Assembly (NCBI RefSeq): GCF_019511605.1
Contig: NZ_JAEUAV010000007.1
Location: 62,001 to 126,000 of the forward strand
Reading direction: 5' to 3'
Length of the DNA stretch: 64,000 nucleotides
DNA from: Paraburkholderia phenoliruptrix
Lineage (GTDB): Bacteria > Pseudomonadota > Gammaproteobacteria > Burkholderiales > Burkholderiaceae
Positions 47,347-56,053 of the stretch are shown one piece after another. Position 1 is the stretch's first letter. Each line of letters begins with the position of its first letter. A program made the translations under genes and the position numbers. The notes under the pieces are model-generated. The model saw nothing but the letters and a program-made list of their open reading frames with translations, was not told the DNA's origin and made no database searches.

Positions 47347-49047
47347 TTATCCAGAGCCAAAAGCCCTGCGGTACTGAACCGCCTCGCCGACCTGCGCGGC
47401 GCTCGGCATATGCGCCCCGGCAAGGTCGGCGATCGTCCGTGCAACCTTGAGGACGCGGTAATAGGCCCGCGCCGACCAGCCGAAACGTTCGCCGGCCTCC
47501 CGCAGCAGCGCCTCGCCGGCGATGTCGAGACGGCAGACTTCGTCGACTTCCCGGCCGTTCAGCTCGCGGTTGGTCTTGCCTTGCCGCGCCAATTGCCGCG
47601 CGCGCGCGGCGAGCACACGCCTTGCGATCACCTCGCTCGTTTCACCGGCAGTGTTGGCTCGCGCCGACAACTCTGCAGAAGTGAGCGCCGGCACCTCCAG
47701 TTGAATGTCGATGCGGTCGAGCAGCGGGCCTGAAAGCTTGCGCAGATAGCGCGCTGCCACCTCCGGCGTGCAGCGGCAGCGCCCGTTCGGATCGCCGCGC
47801 CATCCGCACGGACAGGGGTTCATCGCGGCGATGAGTTGGCACGCCGCCGGAAAGTCGGCTTGCAGCGCCGCGCGCGAGATCGTGATGCGGCCAGCCTCCA
47901 GCGGTTCGCGCAGCGTTTCCAGCACGTCGCGGTCGAACTCGGGCAATTCGTCGAGAAAGAGCACGCCCAGGTGCGCGAGTGTGATCTCGCCCGGCTGCGG
48001 CGGGTTGCGCCCGCCGACCAGCGCGGCCGCGCTCGACGAATGATGCGGTGCCCGGAACGGCCGCTGGCGCCATTGCGCGGGCGTGAAGCCCGCACGGCTT
48101 GCTGAAAGCAGGGCGGCAGAGCAGAGCGCTTCGTCGTCGGTCATCGGGGGCAGCAGACCCGGCAGGCGAGCAGCGAGCATCGACTTGCCCGCGCCCGGCG
48201 GGCCGATCAGCAACACATGATGGCCACCGGCAGCGGCCACTTCGAGCGCGCGGCGCGCGCCCCGTTGGCCGATCACGTCGCCCATGTCCGGCATGACGGC
48301 AGGCGTGCTGAGCGCCAGATCGGGCGCGGCGACCGGGTAAAGGCGTGCGTCGGGTGCATTGGCGAGGTGGGCGCACAGCGACGGCAGATCCGTCGCTCCG
48401 TAAACATCGACGCCGGGGACCAGCGCGGCTTCGGCCGCGCTCGCGGCGGGTAGATACAACTGCGGGGTGCGCTTGTGCGAGGCCTGGCCGGCCGTCGTGT
48501 CGGCGGCAGTAGTGGCAAGGATGGCAGACGCTCCGGACGTAACGCAGGCAACGGACGCCGGACTTCCAGCCCCAGCACGCACCGCAGCGTTGCCAGCAGC
48601 GCTCACCCCGCCAGCAACACTCGCACCGCCGGCACCCGTTCCCGTCGCCGCCGCGCGCGCCGTACCGCAAGCCATTGCAAACGCCCCTCGCATGGGACGC
48701 AGCGCACCGGTCAGCGACAACTCGCCCGCGAACTCGCGGTCGAGCAGCGACTCCGCCGGTATTTGCCCGCTCGCGGCGAGGATGCCCAAGGCGATCGGCA
48801 GGTCGAAGCGGCCGGATTCCTTGGGCAAATCCGCCGGAGCGAGATTGACCGTGATGCGTCGCACGGGAAAATCGAAGTTGCAGTTTTGCAGCGCCGCGCG
48901 TACGCGCTCGCGGCTTTCGCGGACTTCCAGATCAGGAAGTCCGACGATCGAAAAAGAGGGTAGCCCGTTGGCGAGGTGAACCTCGACGGTTACTTCGGGC
49001 GCGCGGCCGGCGGCCGGCGCGCGACTGCGCACCACGGCAAGCGACAT
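47347..49047 (-). CDS. comM: YifB/ComM-family Mg-chelatase-like AAA ATPase
   Basis: A 566-residue AAA+ helicase-like protein. ComM promotes branch migration during natural transformation in other species. The N-terminal Lon-like fold (MSLAVVRSRA, VEVHLANGLPSFSIVGLPD) is followed by Walker A LIGPPGAGKSMLA and Walker B GVLFLDELPEF. The C-terminal region contains a cysteine-bearing segment NPCPCGWRGDPNGRCRC. Normal length is about 505-510. The excess is an Ala/Gly/Thr-rich insertion at about residues 133-190 between the Lon-like fold and KRTPQLYLPAASAAEAAL. GGGAG lies just before the ATG. Confidence 0.93.
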   Translation of the reverse strand: MSLAVVRSRAPAAGRAPEVTVEVHLANGLPSFSIVGLPDLEVRESRERVRAALQNCNFDFPVRRITVNLAPADLPKESGRFDLPIALGILAASGQIPAESLLDREFAGELSLTGALRPMRGAFAMACGTARAAATGTGAGGASVAGGVSAAGNAAVRAGAGSPASVACVTSGASAILATTAADTTAGQASHKRTPQLYLPAASAAEAALVPGVDVYGATDLPSLCAHLANAPDARLYPVAAPDLALSTPAVMPDMGDVIGQRGARRALEVAAAGGHHVLLIGPPGAGKSMLAARLPGLLPPMTDDEALCSAALLSASRAGFTPAQWRQRPFRAPHHSSSAAALVGGRNPPQPGEITLAHLGVLFLDELPEFDRDVLETLREPLEAGRITISRAALQADFPAACQLIAAMNPCPCGWRGDPNGRCRCTPEVAARYLRKLSGPLLDRIDIQLEVPALTSAELSARANTAGETSEVIARRVLAARARQLARQGKTNRELNGREVDEVCRLDIAGEALLREAGERFGWSARAYYRVLKVARTIADLAGAHMPSAAQVGEAVQYRRAFGSG

Positions 49048-49170
49048 GTTTTCTCCCGTCGGACGGCGCGCGAGCGGCGCGCTCTATCCCCTTAATACGC
49101 TGATGACGTCACGGCTCGCTTGCCTGTGATGTGCAGCCCGATGCAGCTGAAAGCGCCGCTTGCGAAACCG

Positions 49171-49428
49171 TCAGACGGCTTGCGAGGTGACCGGCAGCTT
49201 CTGCTCGAGCTCGGCGACGCGGCGCTCCAGCTCTTCAAGGCGCGCACGGGTACGCACCAGTACCTGGGTCTGCGTATCGAATTCCTCGCGCGTGACCAGA
49301 TCGAGCTTCGAGAAGCCTTGCGACAGCATGGCCTTTACGTTGCGTTCGACGTCTTTGGCCGGCGAGTTCTTGAAGAGCTCGCTCATGCGCGCCTGAATGT
49401 CGTTAAAAACATCGTTCGGTTGTTTCAT
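49171..49428 (-). CDS. ubiK: Ubiquinone biosynthesis accessory factor UbiK
   Basis: An 85-residue member of the UbiK/BMFP family, needed for efficient ubiquinone assembly with UbiJ. The N-terminal amphipathic part (MKQPNDVFNDIQARMSELFKN) is followed by a conserved VTREEFDTQTQVL and a C-terminal coiled coil (RTRARLEELERRVAELEQKL). The ATG at 49426-49428 has AAGGGAA about 8 bases upstream. An upstream ATG (MCIKGNT) is less likely. An NtrC-like palindrome lies 15 bases upstream of this start. Confidence 0.92.
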   Translation of the reverse strand: MKQPNDVFNDIQARMSELFKNSPAKDVERNVKAMLSQGFSKLDLVTREEFDTQTQVLVRTRARLEELERRVAELEQKLPVTSQAV

Positions 49429-49442
49429 GGTGTTCCCTTTGA

Positions 49443-49459
49443 TGCACAAAAAATGTGCA
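49443..49459. promoter_or_regulatory. NtrC-like binding site
   Basis: TGCACA-AAAAA-TGTGCA is a perfect 17-bp dyad that differs from the NtrC consensus TGCACC-N5-GGTGCA by one symmetric change. It lies about 230 bases upstream of the sigma-54 element of glnK and just upstream of ubiK on the other strand. Confidence 0.6.
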
Positions 49460-49688
49460 GCGTTTCGTTACGTCTGTGCCTCGCTCCTCGCGATGCGCCC
49501 ACTTGGTGCGTGCGGTCCAGGCGTGCTAGTCGGCATGAGCCCGTTTGGTGCGCAGCTTTGCTTGCGGAGTGTGAGGACACTCTAGCAATGATCCCCGCGC
49601 TGCGCCACCGGACGGGGCGCGCGTTGGCCATCTGGACAAGGGCGGCTGCGCCTTTTCCCGCTACGTATGGCGGCAGTCTGACACAACA

Positions 49689-49704
49689 TGGCATACGAGT
49701 TGCT
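49689..49704 (+). promoter_or_regulatory. Sigma-54 (-24/-12) promoter of glnK-amtB
   Basis: TGGCAT-ACGAG-TTGCT has GG and GC separated by 10 bases, as in the sigma-54 consensus. It predicts a start near 49714 and a leader of about 300 bases before glnK. Consistent with nitrogen control of glnK-amtB in proteobacteria. Confidence 0.75.
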
Positions 49705-49773
49705 CTTACTGCCCCGCGCGCTCCGCCGGTACGGATTCCGGCGGAGCAACGAGACCACGTTGACCGGCTGTGA

Positions 49774-50349
<576 letters not shown>

Positions 50350-50393
50350 TACCAAAAGATAGCGACACAGATAGCGACAAGAGGAAACGAAAG

Positions 50394-51863
50394 ATGCGCA
50401 AATTATTGATGTCCTTGCTGATGGCCGGTTCGCTGCTCGCGGGCGGTATCGGCGCCGCCCTCGCGGACGACGCTTCCGCCCCCGTAGCCGCCTCGGCCGC
50501 TGCTTCCGACGCAGCAGCAAGCGCGCCCGCAGCCGACGCTTCGGCTGCACCGGCGGCTTCCGCCCCCGCCGCGGCCGCGCCGGCAGCAAGCGCTGCGGCA
50601 GCCGCGGCGCCGGCTGCCCCGACCGCGCCGTTCTCGGTCGACTCGTCGAAAATCAACTCGGGCGACACTGCCTGGATGCTGACCTCCACGGCACTGGTGC
50701 TGTTCATGACGATTCCCGGCCTCGCGCTCTTCTACGGCGGCATGGTCCGCAAGAAGAACGTGCTCGCCACGCTCATGCAAAGCTTCGCCATCACCTGTCT
50801 CGTGACGATCATCTGGGCCGTGGTGGGCTACACGCTCGCGTTCACGCCGGGCGGCTCGTTCATCGGCGGCTTCTCGCGCTTCTTCATGTCGGGCATGAAC
50901 TACATCAAGGGCGACACGACCACGCTGACGGTCAGCCATCTGGCGCCGACCATCCCGGAATCGGTCTACTTCGTCTATCAGATGACGTTCGCGATCATCA
51001 CCCCGGCGCTCATCACCGGCGCATTCGCCGACCGCATGAAGTTCTCGGCCATGCTGGTTTTCATGACGCTGTGGTCGATCATCGTCTACTCGCCGGTCGC
51101 GCACATGGTGTGGGAACCGACCGGCTGGCTGGCTAGCGCGGGCGTGCTGGACTTCGCGGGCGGCACGGTGGTGCACATCAACGCCGGTATCGCGGGTCTG
51201 GTCTGCTGCCTCGTGCTGGGCAAGCGCGTCGGCTACGGCAAGGAAGCCATGGCTCCGCACAACCTCACGCTCACGCTGATCGGCGGCGCGATGCTGTGGG
51301 TGGGCTGGTTCGGCTTCAACGCGGGTTCGGCAGTCGCGGCAGACGGCCGTGCCGGCTTCGCGATGTTCGCAACGCAAGTGGCAACCGCAGCGGCAGCGCT
51401 CGCGTGGATGTTCGCCGAATGGGCGGCCAAGGGTAAGCCTTCGGTGCTCGGCATCGTGTCGGGCGCGGTGGCAGGTCTGGTGGCGATCACGCCGGCTTCG
51501 GGCTTCGTCGGCATGACGGGCTCGCTCGTGATCGGCATCGTCGCGGGCGTGGTCTGCTTCTGGTCGGCAACGTGGCTCAAGCACAAGCTCGGTTACGACG
51601 ATTCGCTCGACGCCTTCGGCGTGCACTGCATCGGCGGTATCGTCGGCGCGTTGCTGACCGGCGTGTTCGCGGTCAAGGACATTGGCGGCTTCGACGGCAG
51701 CGTCGTGCTGCAAGCCAAGGGCGTGCTGACGACGCTCATCTACAGCGGCGTGGTGAGCTTCATCCTGCTGAAGATCATCGACATGGTAATGGGCATCCGC
51801 GTGACGGAAGAAGAAGAGCGCGAAGGCCTGGACGTGAGCCTGCACGGCGAACACGTCGAATAA
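50394..51863 (+). CDS. amtB: Ammonium transporter AmtB
   Basis: A 489-residue Amt/MEP/Rh channel. The signal peptide (1 to about 25) is followed by an Ala-rich periplasmic segment (about 26-78, repeated APAAS/AAAP) not found in E. coli AmtB. The channel domain has eleven helices, with the twin-His pore residues in GTVVHINAGIAGL and in FGVHCIGGIVGAL, and the signature DFAGGTVVHI. GlnK, encoded upstream, closes the channel when nitrogen is plentiful. GAGGAAA precedes the ATG. Confidence 0.96.
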   Translation: MRKLLMSLLMAGSLLAGGIGAALADDASAPVAASAAASDAAASAPAADASAAPAASAPAAAAPAASAAAAAAPAAPTAPFSVDSSKINSGDTAWMLTSTALVLFMTIPGLALFYGGMVRKKNVLATLMQSFAITCLVTIIWAVVGYTLAFTPGGSFIGGFSRFFMSGMNYIKGDTTTLTVSHLAPTIPESVYFVYQMTFAIITPALITGAFADRMKFSAMLVFMTLWSIIVYSPVAHMVWEPTGWLASAGVLDFAGGTVVHINAGIAGLVCCLVLGKRVGYGKEAMAPHNLTLTLIGGAMLWVGWFGFNAGSAVAADGRAGFAMFATQVATAAAALAWMFAEWAAKGKPSVLGIVSGAVAGLVAITPASGFVGMTGSLVIGIVAGVVCFWSATWLKHKLGYDDSLDAFGVHCIGGIVGALLTGVFAVKDIGGFDGSVVLQAKGVLTTLIYSGVVSFILLKIIDMVMGIRVTEEEEREGLDVSLHGEHVE

Positions 51864-51960
51864 GCACGATGTCGCGCGGGCCCGTGCTCCCGGGCTCCGC
51901 CATCGGCCCAGCCTGCCGCGCCGCCCGGCGCGACGGGCAAGGGCACCGCAAGCCGCAACA

Positions 51961-52002
51961 AGGTAATAGGTAACAGGCAACAGGTAACAGGCAACAGGCA
52001 AC
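51961..52002 (+). repeat. Heptanucleotide tandem repeat between amtB and gshA
   Basis: Six copies of the 7-base unit AGG(T/C)AA(C/T) run head to tail. The rest of the 51864-52199 spacer holds a terminator (52026-52050) and no gene. Confidence 0.85.
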
Positions 52003-52025
52003 AGCAACACAAGCGCAACGATTCG

Positions 52026-52050
52026 GCCCGCCTTTATGGCGGGCTTTTTT
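52026..52050 (+). terminator. Rho-independent terminator after glnK-amtB
   Basis: GCCCGCC-TTTAT-GGCGGGC followed by TTTTTT. Confidence 0.88.
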
Positions 52051-52199
52051 CTTGCTCGCCATCTTGTTAACAGCACTTTGTGCTGCCTATCATGGCGATA
52101 GTGAGAATGCATTCCGGCTAGGTTGCGAATGGAGAAACCATCCCCAAATGGGAAAAGCATTTGCTCTACAATCTTTTTTCTCCAGTCTGCGAGTGATCA

Positions 52200-53489
52200 A
52201 TGGTTCCGCACCTAGTTACGGCGTTAAACGGCCCGCTGCTCGATCTCGAGCGGAAGATCCTCGACGCCACTCCTGCAATCGAACGCTGGTTCCGGCTCGA
52301 GTGGCAGGAGCACACGCCGCCTTTCTACTGTTCCGTCGACCTGCGGAACGCGGGGTTCAAGCTGGCGCCCGTCGACACCAATCTGTTTCCCGGCGCCTTC
52401 AATAATCTGCCGCAGGAAGTGCTGCCGCTTGCCGTGCAGGCCGCGATGGCGTCCATCGAAAAGATCTGCCCGGACGCGAAGAATCTGCTCGTCATTCCCG
52501 AGCGCCACACGCGCAACGCGTTTTATCTGGAGAACGTCGCCCGGCTGGCGGCCATCATGCGGCAGGCAGGGCTGAACGTGCGTTTCGGCACGCTCGACGA
52601 AAGCATCAACGGACCCGTCACCATTGCGCTGTCAGACGGGCAGAAACTGGTGCTCGAACCGCTCGAGCGTTCGCAGCGGCGTCTCGGCCTGAAGAATTTC
52701 GACCCTTGCTCGATTCTGCTGAACAACGATCTGTCGGGCGGCATTCCGCCCGTGTTGGAGAATCTGCACGAACAGTATCTGCTGCCGCCGCTGCACGCGG
52801 GGTGGGCGGTTCGCCGCAAATCGACGCACTTCTCGTGTTATGACGACGTCGCCAAGAAGTTTGCGAAGATGGTCGAAATCGACCCGTGGATGATCAACCC
52901 GTACTTCGCACACGTGGAAGGCGTGGATTTCCAGGAGCGCACTGGCGAAGAGGCGCTGGCAGAAGCGATCGACGGCGTGCTGAAGAAAATCGCGAAAAAG
53001 TATCGCGAGTACGGCATATCCGAGAAACCGTATGTGGTCATCAAATCGGACGCGGGCACCTACGGCATGGGCGTCATGACGGTGCACGACGCGTCGGAAG
53101 TCGCCGCGCTCACCAAGCGCGAGCGCGCGAAGATGGCGGCCACCAAAGACGGTCTCGAAGTGCACGACGTGATCGTGCAGGAAGGCGTCTACACCTTTGA
53201 GCGCATCGGCGAGGAAGTGGCCGAGCCGGTCGTCTATATGATCGACCGCTACGTAGTGGGCGGTTTCTACCGCGTGCACGGCAGCCGCGAACGCGATCAG
53301 AACCTCAACGCGCCGGGCATGCACTTCGTGCCGCTCGGCTTCGAGCATACGGCTTTGCCGGACGCCCACGCGAAGCCCGGCGCGGCGCCGCCTAACCGCT
53401 TCTATATGTATGGCGTGGTGGCGCGCCTCGGCTTGCTGGCCGCATCGGTCGAACTCGAAAAGACCGATCCGGAAGCCATCCAGGTGTGA
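52200..53489 (+). CDS. gshA: Glutamate--cysteine ligase (proteobacterial GshA type)
   Basis: A 429-residue gamma-glutamylcysteine synthetase of the shorter ATP-grasp-like class found in betaproteobacteria and acidithiobacilli, not the E. coli fold. It makes gamma-Glu-Cys in the first step of glutathione synthesis. Conserved blocks are FYCSVDLRNAGFKLAPVDTN near residues 42-61, SDAGTYGMGVMTV near 281-293, and VYMIDRYVVGGFYRVHGSR near 345-363. The glutathione synthetase gene follows about 96 bases downstream. Confidence 0.92.
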   Translation: MVPHLVTALNGPLLDLERKILDATPAIERWFRLEWQEHTPPFYCSVDLRNAGFKLAPVDTNLFPGAFNNLPQEVLPLAVQAAMASIEKICPDAKNLLVIPERHTRNAFYLENVARLAAIMRQAGLNVRFGTLDESINGPVTIALSDGQKLVLEPLERSQRRLGLKNFDPCSILLNNDLSGGIPPVLENLHEQYLLPPLHAGWAVRRKSTHFSCYDDVAKKFAKMVEIDPWMINPYFAHVEGVDFQERTGEEALAEAIDGVLKKIAKKYREYGISEKPYVVIKSDAGTYGMGVMTVHDASEVAALTKRERAKMAATKDGLEVHDVIVQEGVYTFERIGEEVAEPVVYMIDRYVVGGFYRVHGSRERDQNLNAPGMHFVPLGFEHTALPDAHAKPGAAPPNRFYMYGVVARLGLLAASVELEKTDPEAIQV

Positions 53490-53585
53490 GCGCGGCGGCG
53501 CGGCTAACGCCCGCGCCGTTGCTCTCGCCACCTTCGCGGTAACTCACGATCAACGCCAGGCCCAGCAGGGCGCAACGGGACCTTC

Positions 53586-54542
53586 ATGGACATTCTTTTC
53601 ATCGCCGATCCGCTTACGCAGTTCAAGATCTACAAAGACTCGACCTACGCGATGATGGCCGAGGCCGCGCGCCGCGGTCATACGCTCTACGCGTGCGAGC
53701 CGAAGCATCTGGCGTGGACTGGCGGCGACGTCGAAGCCAACGTGCGGCGCTTTGCGATCACGGGCGACGTGACCGATCTGCATCGCGACGAATGGTATGC
53801 GGCGGAAAGCGCCGCGCCGCGCGCACTGAAAAGCTTCAGCGCCGTGGTGATGCGTAAAGACCCGCCGTTCGACATGGAATACGTGACCTCCACGTGGCTG
53901 CTCGAATTGGCGGAGCGCGCCGGCGCACGCATCTTCAACAAGCCGCAGGCGATTCGCGATCATTCCGAAAAACTCGCGATCGGCGAATTCGCGCAGTTCG
54001 TCGCGCCCACGCTCGTGACGCGCGATCCGGCGCGCCTGAGGGCGTTCCACGAGCAGCACGGCGACGTGATCCTCAAGCCGCTGGACGGCATGGGCGGCAT
54101 GGGCGTATTCCGCGTGAAGGCGGACGGCATGAACCTGGGTTCGATCATCGAAATGCTGAGCCACGACGGCGCGCGCACGGTGATGGCGCAAAAATTTATT
54201 CCCGAGATCAAGGACGGCGACAAGCGGATTCTGCTGATAGGCGGCGAGGCGGTGCCGTATTCGCTCGCCCGCATTCCGCAAGGCAACGAGGTGCGCGGCA
54301 ACCTGGCGGCCGGCGGGCTGGGCGTCGCGCGTCCGCTTACCGAGCATGACCGCAAGATCGCGGACACGCTCGCGCCCGTGCTGGCGGCGCGCGGCCTGCT
54401 GCTGGTCGGGCTCGACGCGATCGGCGACTGGCTCACCGAGGTGAACGTGACGAGCCCCACGTGCTTTCGCGAGATCATGGATCAGACGGGCTTCGACGTG
54501 GCGGCCATGTTCGTCGACGCGCTGGAGCGCGCGGCGGGCTGA
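53586..54542 (+). CDS. gshB: Glutathione synthetase
   Basis: A 318-residue ATP-grasp enzyme joining gamma-Glu-Cys and glycine. The N-terminal MDILFIADPLTQFKIYKDST and the conserved RKDPPFDMEYV are family signatures. ATP-binding segments include ILKPLDGMGGMGVFR (near 155-169) and EVNVTSPT (near 288-295, metal-binding Asn). Normal length. It lies between gshA and the PTS genes. Confidence 0.95.
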   Translation: MDILFIADPLTQFKIYKDSTYAMMAEAARRGHTLYACEPKHLAWTGGDVEANVRRFAITGDVTDLHRDEWYAAESAAPRALKSFSAVVMRKDPPFDMEYVTSTWLLELAERAGARIFNKPQAIRDHSEKLAIGEFAQFVAPTLVTRDPARLRAFHEQHGDVILKPLDGMGGMGVFRVKADGMNLGSIIEMLSHDGARTVMAQKFIPEIKDGDKRILLIGGEAVPYSLARIPQGNEVRGNLAAGGLGVARPLTEHDRKIADTLAPVLAARGLLLVGLDAIGDWLTEVNVTSPTCFREIMDQTGFDVAAMFVDALERAAG

Positions 54543-54899
54543 TTGCGTGACGAAAGGAGCCGCCGCGCTTGAAAGCGGGCCGCGGCTCCCAAACTGGGTA
54601 ACAGGATCTGCACGATGTCCGCTGCGGGCGGGACGTCGGCGTGGGCTCGAAAACGGGCCTGCTACAATGCCTGCTCTCCGCATGTATTCGTATAAGCGTG
54701 CTCCGGGCGGAGCCGCCGGCATGAACAGCGGAGCGTTGAGCGGGCAGGTTTGACGGGCGCTGGTGCAACCTCGCGGTCGACCTCTCGCGTGTGAACTGAT
54801 GCAGTTCCGGTCCTCATGGCCCACGGCCGGCCGAGGGCGCGAGCATTCCGGACAAGGTTCCGATCCACGTTTGGGGCCGTCTTTTTGCAGTAGGCTGAC
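54543..54899. other. Intergenic region upstream of the PTS genes
   Basis: No gene in these 357 bases. TACAAT at 54663-54668 is a candidate -10 for the downstream EIIA gene. No terminator with a U tract is evident after gshB. Confidence 0.4.
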
Positions 54900-55388
54900 A
54901 TGGCAGGCATTCTGATCATTGCGCACGCTCCGTTCGCCACCGCGTTGCGCGACTGTATTTCGCATATTTACGGCGGTTTGCCGGCTCGCATCGGGGTGAT
55001 CGACGTATCGCCCGACTGCGATCCCGCACAAATGGTTTCTTTTGCGGAGTCGGAGATTGCGCGTCTGAAGGAAGAGAACGGCGCGCTGGTGCTCACCGAC
55101 ATGTTCGGTGCGACACCCGCGAATATCGCAGGGCGGCTTGCTGCGGTGCCGGACGTGCGCGTGCTCTGCGGCGTCAATTTGCCGATGCTGGTGCGCGCGG
55201 TCTGCTATCGCGCGACGCCGCTCGACACGCTGGTGGACAAGGCGCTCGCCGGCGCCACGAAGGGTATCCATGCAATCGGCCCGGCCACGCCCGCGCCCGC
55301 CGAGGCGGTGGCTGTAGCCGGCGACTGTCTGCCGGCGCTGCCGGCCGACGCGGAGCTCACGCAAAAGAGCGGGCCGGCCGGTTTGTAG
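54900..55388 (+). CDS. PTS EIIA component, mannose/fructose (EIIA-Man) family
   Basis: A 162-residue EIIA of the mannose superfamily. The phosphorylated His lies in ILIIAHAPFATAL (residue 9). ALVLTDMFGATPANIAGRL (near 62-80) is the conserved second block. No EIIB or EIIC is encoded nearby, so this EIIA with HPr and EI forms an incomplete PTS. In betaproteobacteria such systems are thought to be regulatory rather than for sugar transport. The Ala/Pro-rich C-terminal tail (after about 125) is extra. Confidence 0.9.
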   Translation: MAGILIIAHAPFATALRDCISHIYGGLPARIGVIDVSPDCDPAQMVSFAESEIARLKEENGALVLTDMFGATPANIAGRLAAVPDVRVLCGVNLPMLVRAVCYRATPLDTLVDKALAGATKGIHAIGPATPAPAEAVAVAGDCLPALPADAELTQKSGPAGL

Positions 55389-55420
55389 CCGGTCGTCCGG
55401 CTAGCCGTCGCGGCACGCGC

Positions 55421-55441
55421 GTTGAAGCTTGTATCTTCAAC
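55421..55441. promoter_or_regulatory. Inverted repeat between EIIA and ptsH
   Basis: GTTGAAG-CTTGTAT-CTTCAAC, a perfect 7-bp dyad with a 7-base loop, lies between the EIIA stop and ptsH. It has no following U tract, so it is more likely an operator or processing hairpin than a terminator. Confidence 0.4.
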
Positions 55442-55505
55442 GCTTTGCGCCTGACTGGCAGTTTCTTTTTCCACAACAACATTTACCCGCGCTTCGGACC
55501 ATCAC

Positions 55506-55775
55506 ATGCTGCAACAGGAAACGACTATCGTGAACAAGCTGGGGCTGCACGCGCGTGCGTCGGCCAAATTGACGCAACTTGCGGGCAGTTACCAGTCCGA
55601 AATCTGGATGAGCCGCAACGGCCGCCGCATCAATGCGAAGAGCATCATGGGTGTGATGATGCTGGCTGCGGGCATCGGCAGCACGGTGCTGATCGAAGTC
55701 GAAGGCGCCGACGAAAAAGAAGCCATGGACGCATTGCTGAAACTGATCGCTGATAAGTTCGGTGAAGGTCAGTGA
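55506..55775 (+). CDS. ptsH: Phosphocarrier protein HPr
   Basis: An 89-residue HPr. The phosphorylated His is in NKLGLHARASAKL (near residue 17). The Ser regulatory region reads SIMGVMMLAAGIGS, with the Ser46 equivalent in KSIMG. It relays phosphate from EI to the EIIA encoded just upstream. A terminator hairpin lies about 30 bases after the stop, between ptsH and ptsI. Confidence 0.95.
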   Translation: MLQQETTIVNKLGLHARASAKLTQLAGSYQSEIWMSRNGRRINAKSIMGVMMLAAGIGSTVLIEVEGADEKEAMDALLKLIADKFGEGQ

Positions 55776-55804
55776 GCTTGCAATCGGCATGACGATGAAT
55801 GAAG

Positions 55805-55832
55805 ACGCCGCGGCCATCCGCGGCGTTTTTTT
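55805..55832 (+). terminator. Rho-independent terminator between ptsH and ptsI
   Basis: ACGCCGCGG-CCAT-CCGCGGCGT followed by a T run. It separates HPr from ptsI, so ptsI would need read-through or its own promoter; TATAAT occurs at 55983-55988. Confidence 0.88.
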
Positions 55833-55982
55833 AGCGCGCGACAATGTGCAGCGGGCGAGCGAATCGCCGACGTCAAAGCAGGCAGTGCGTGCGTCGCGCG
55901 GTATTCCATGCGGCAACTTGCCTACGCGCTTTCGTGCTGCGCTGCACACAGCATTCGCGCGCGAACAGCAGCTTGCGGAATT

Positions 55983-55988
55983 TATAAT
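55983..55988 (+). promoter_or_regulatory. Candidate -10 element of ptsI
   Basis: Consensus TATAAT 66 bases upstream of the ptsI GTG, after the ptsH terminator. The -35 region is not clear. Confidence 0.5.
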
Positions 55989-56053
55989 GACGACGAGAGT
56001 CTGAGAGCACTGCAGCGGTTTGCCGCGGCATCACACAACTAGAGGAGGTGCGC

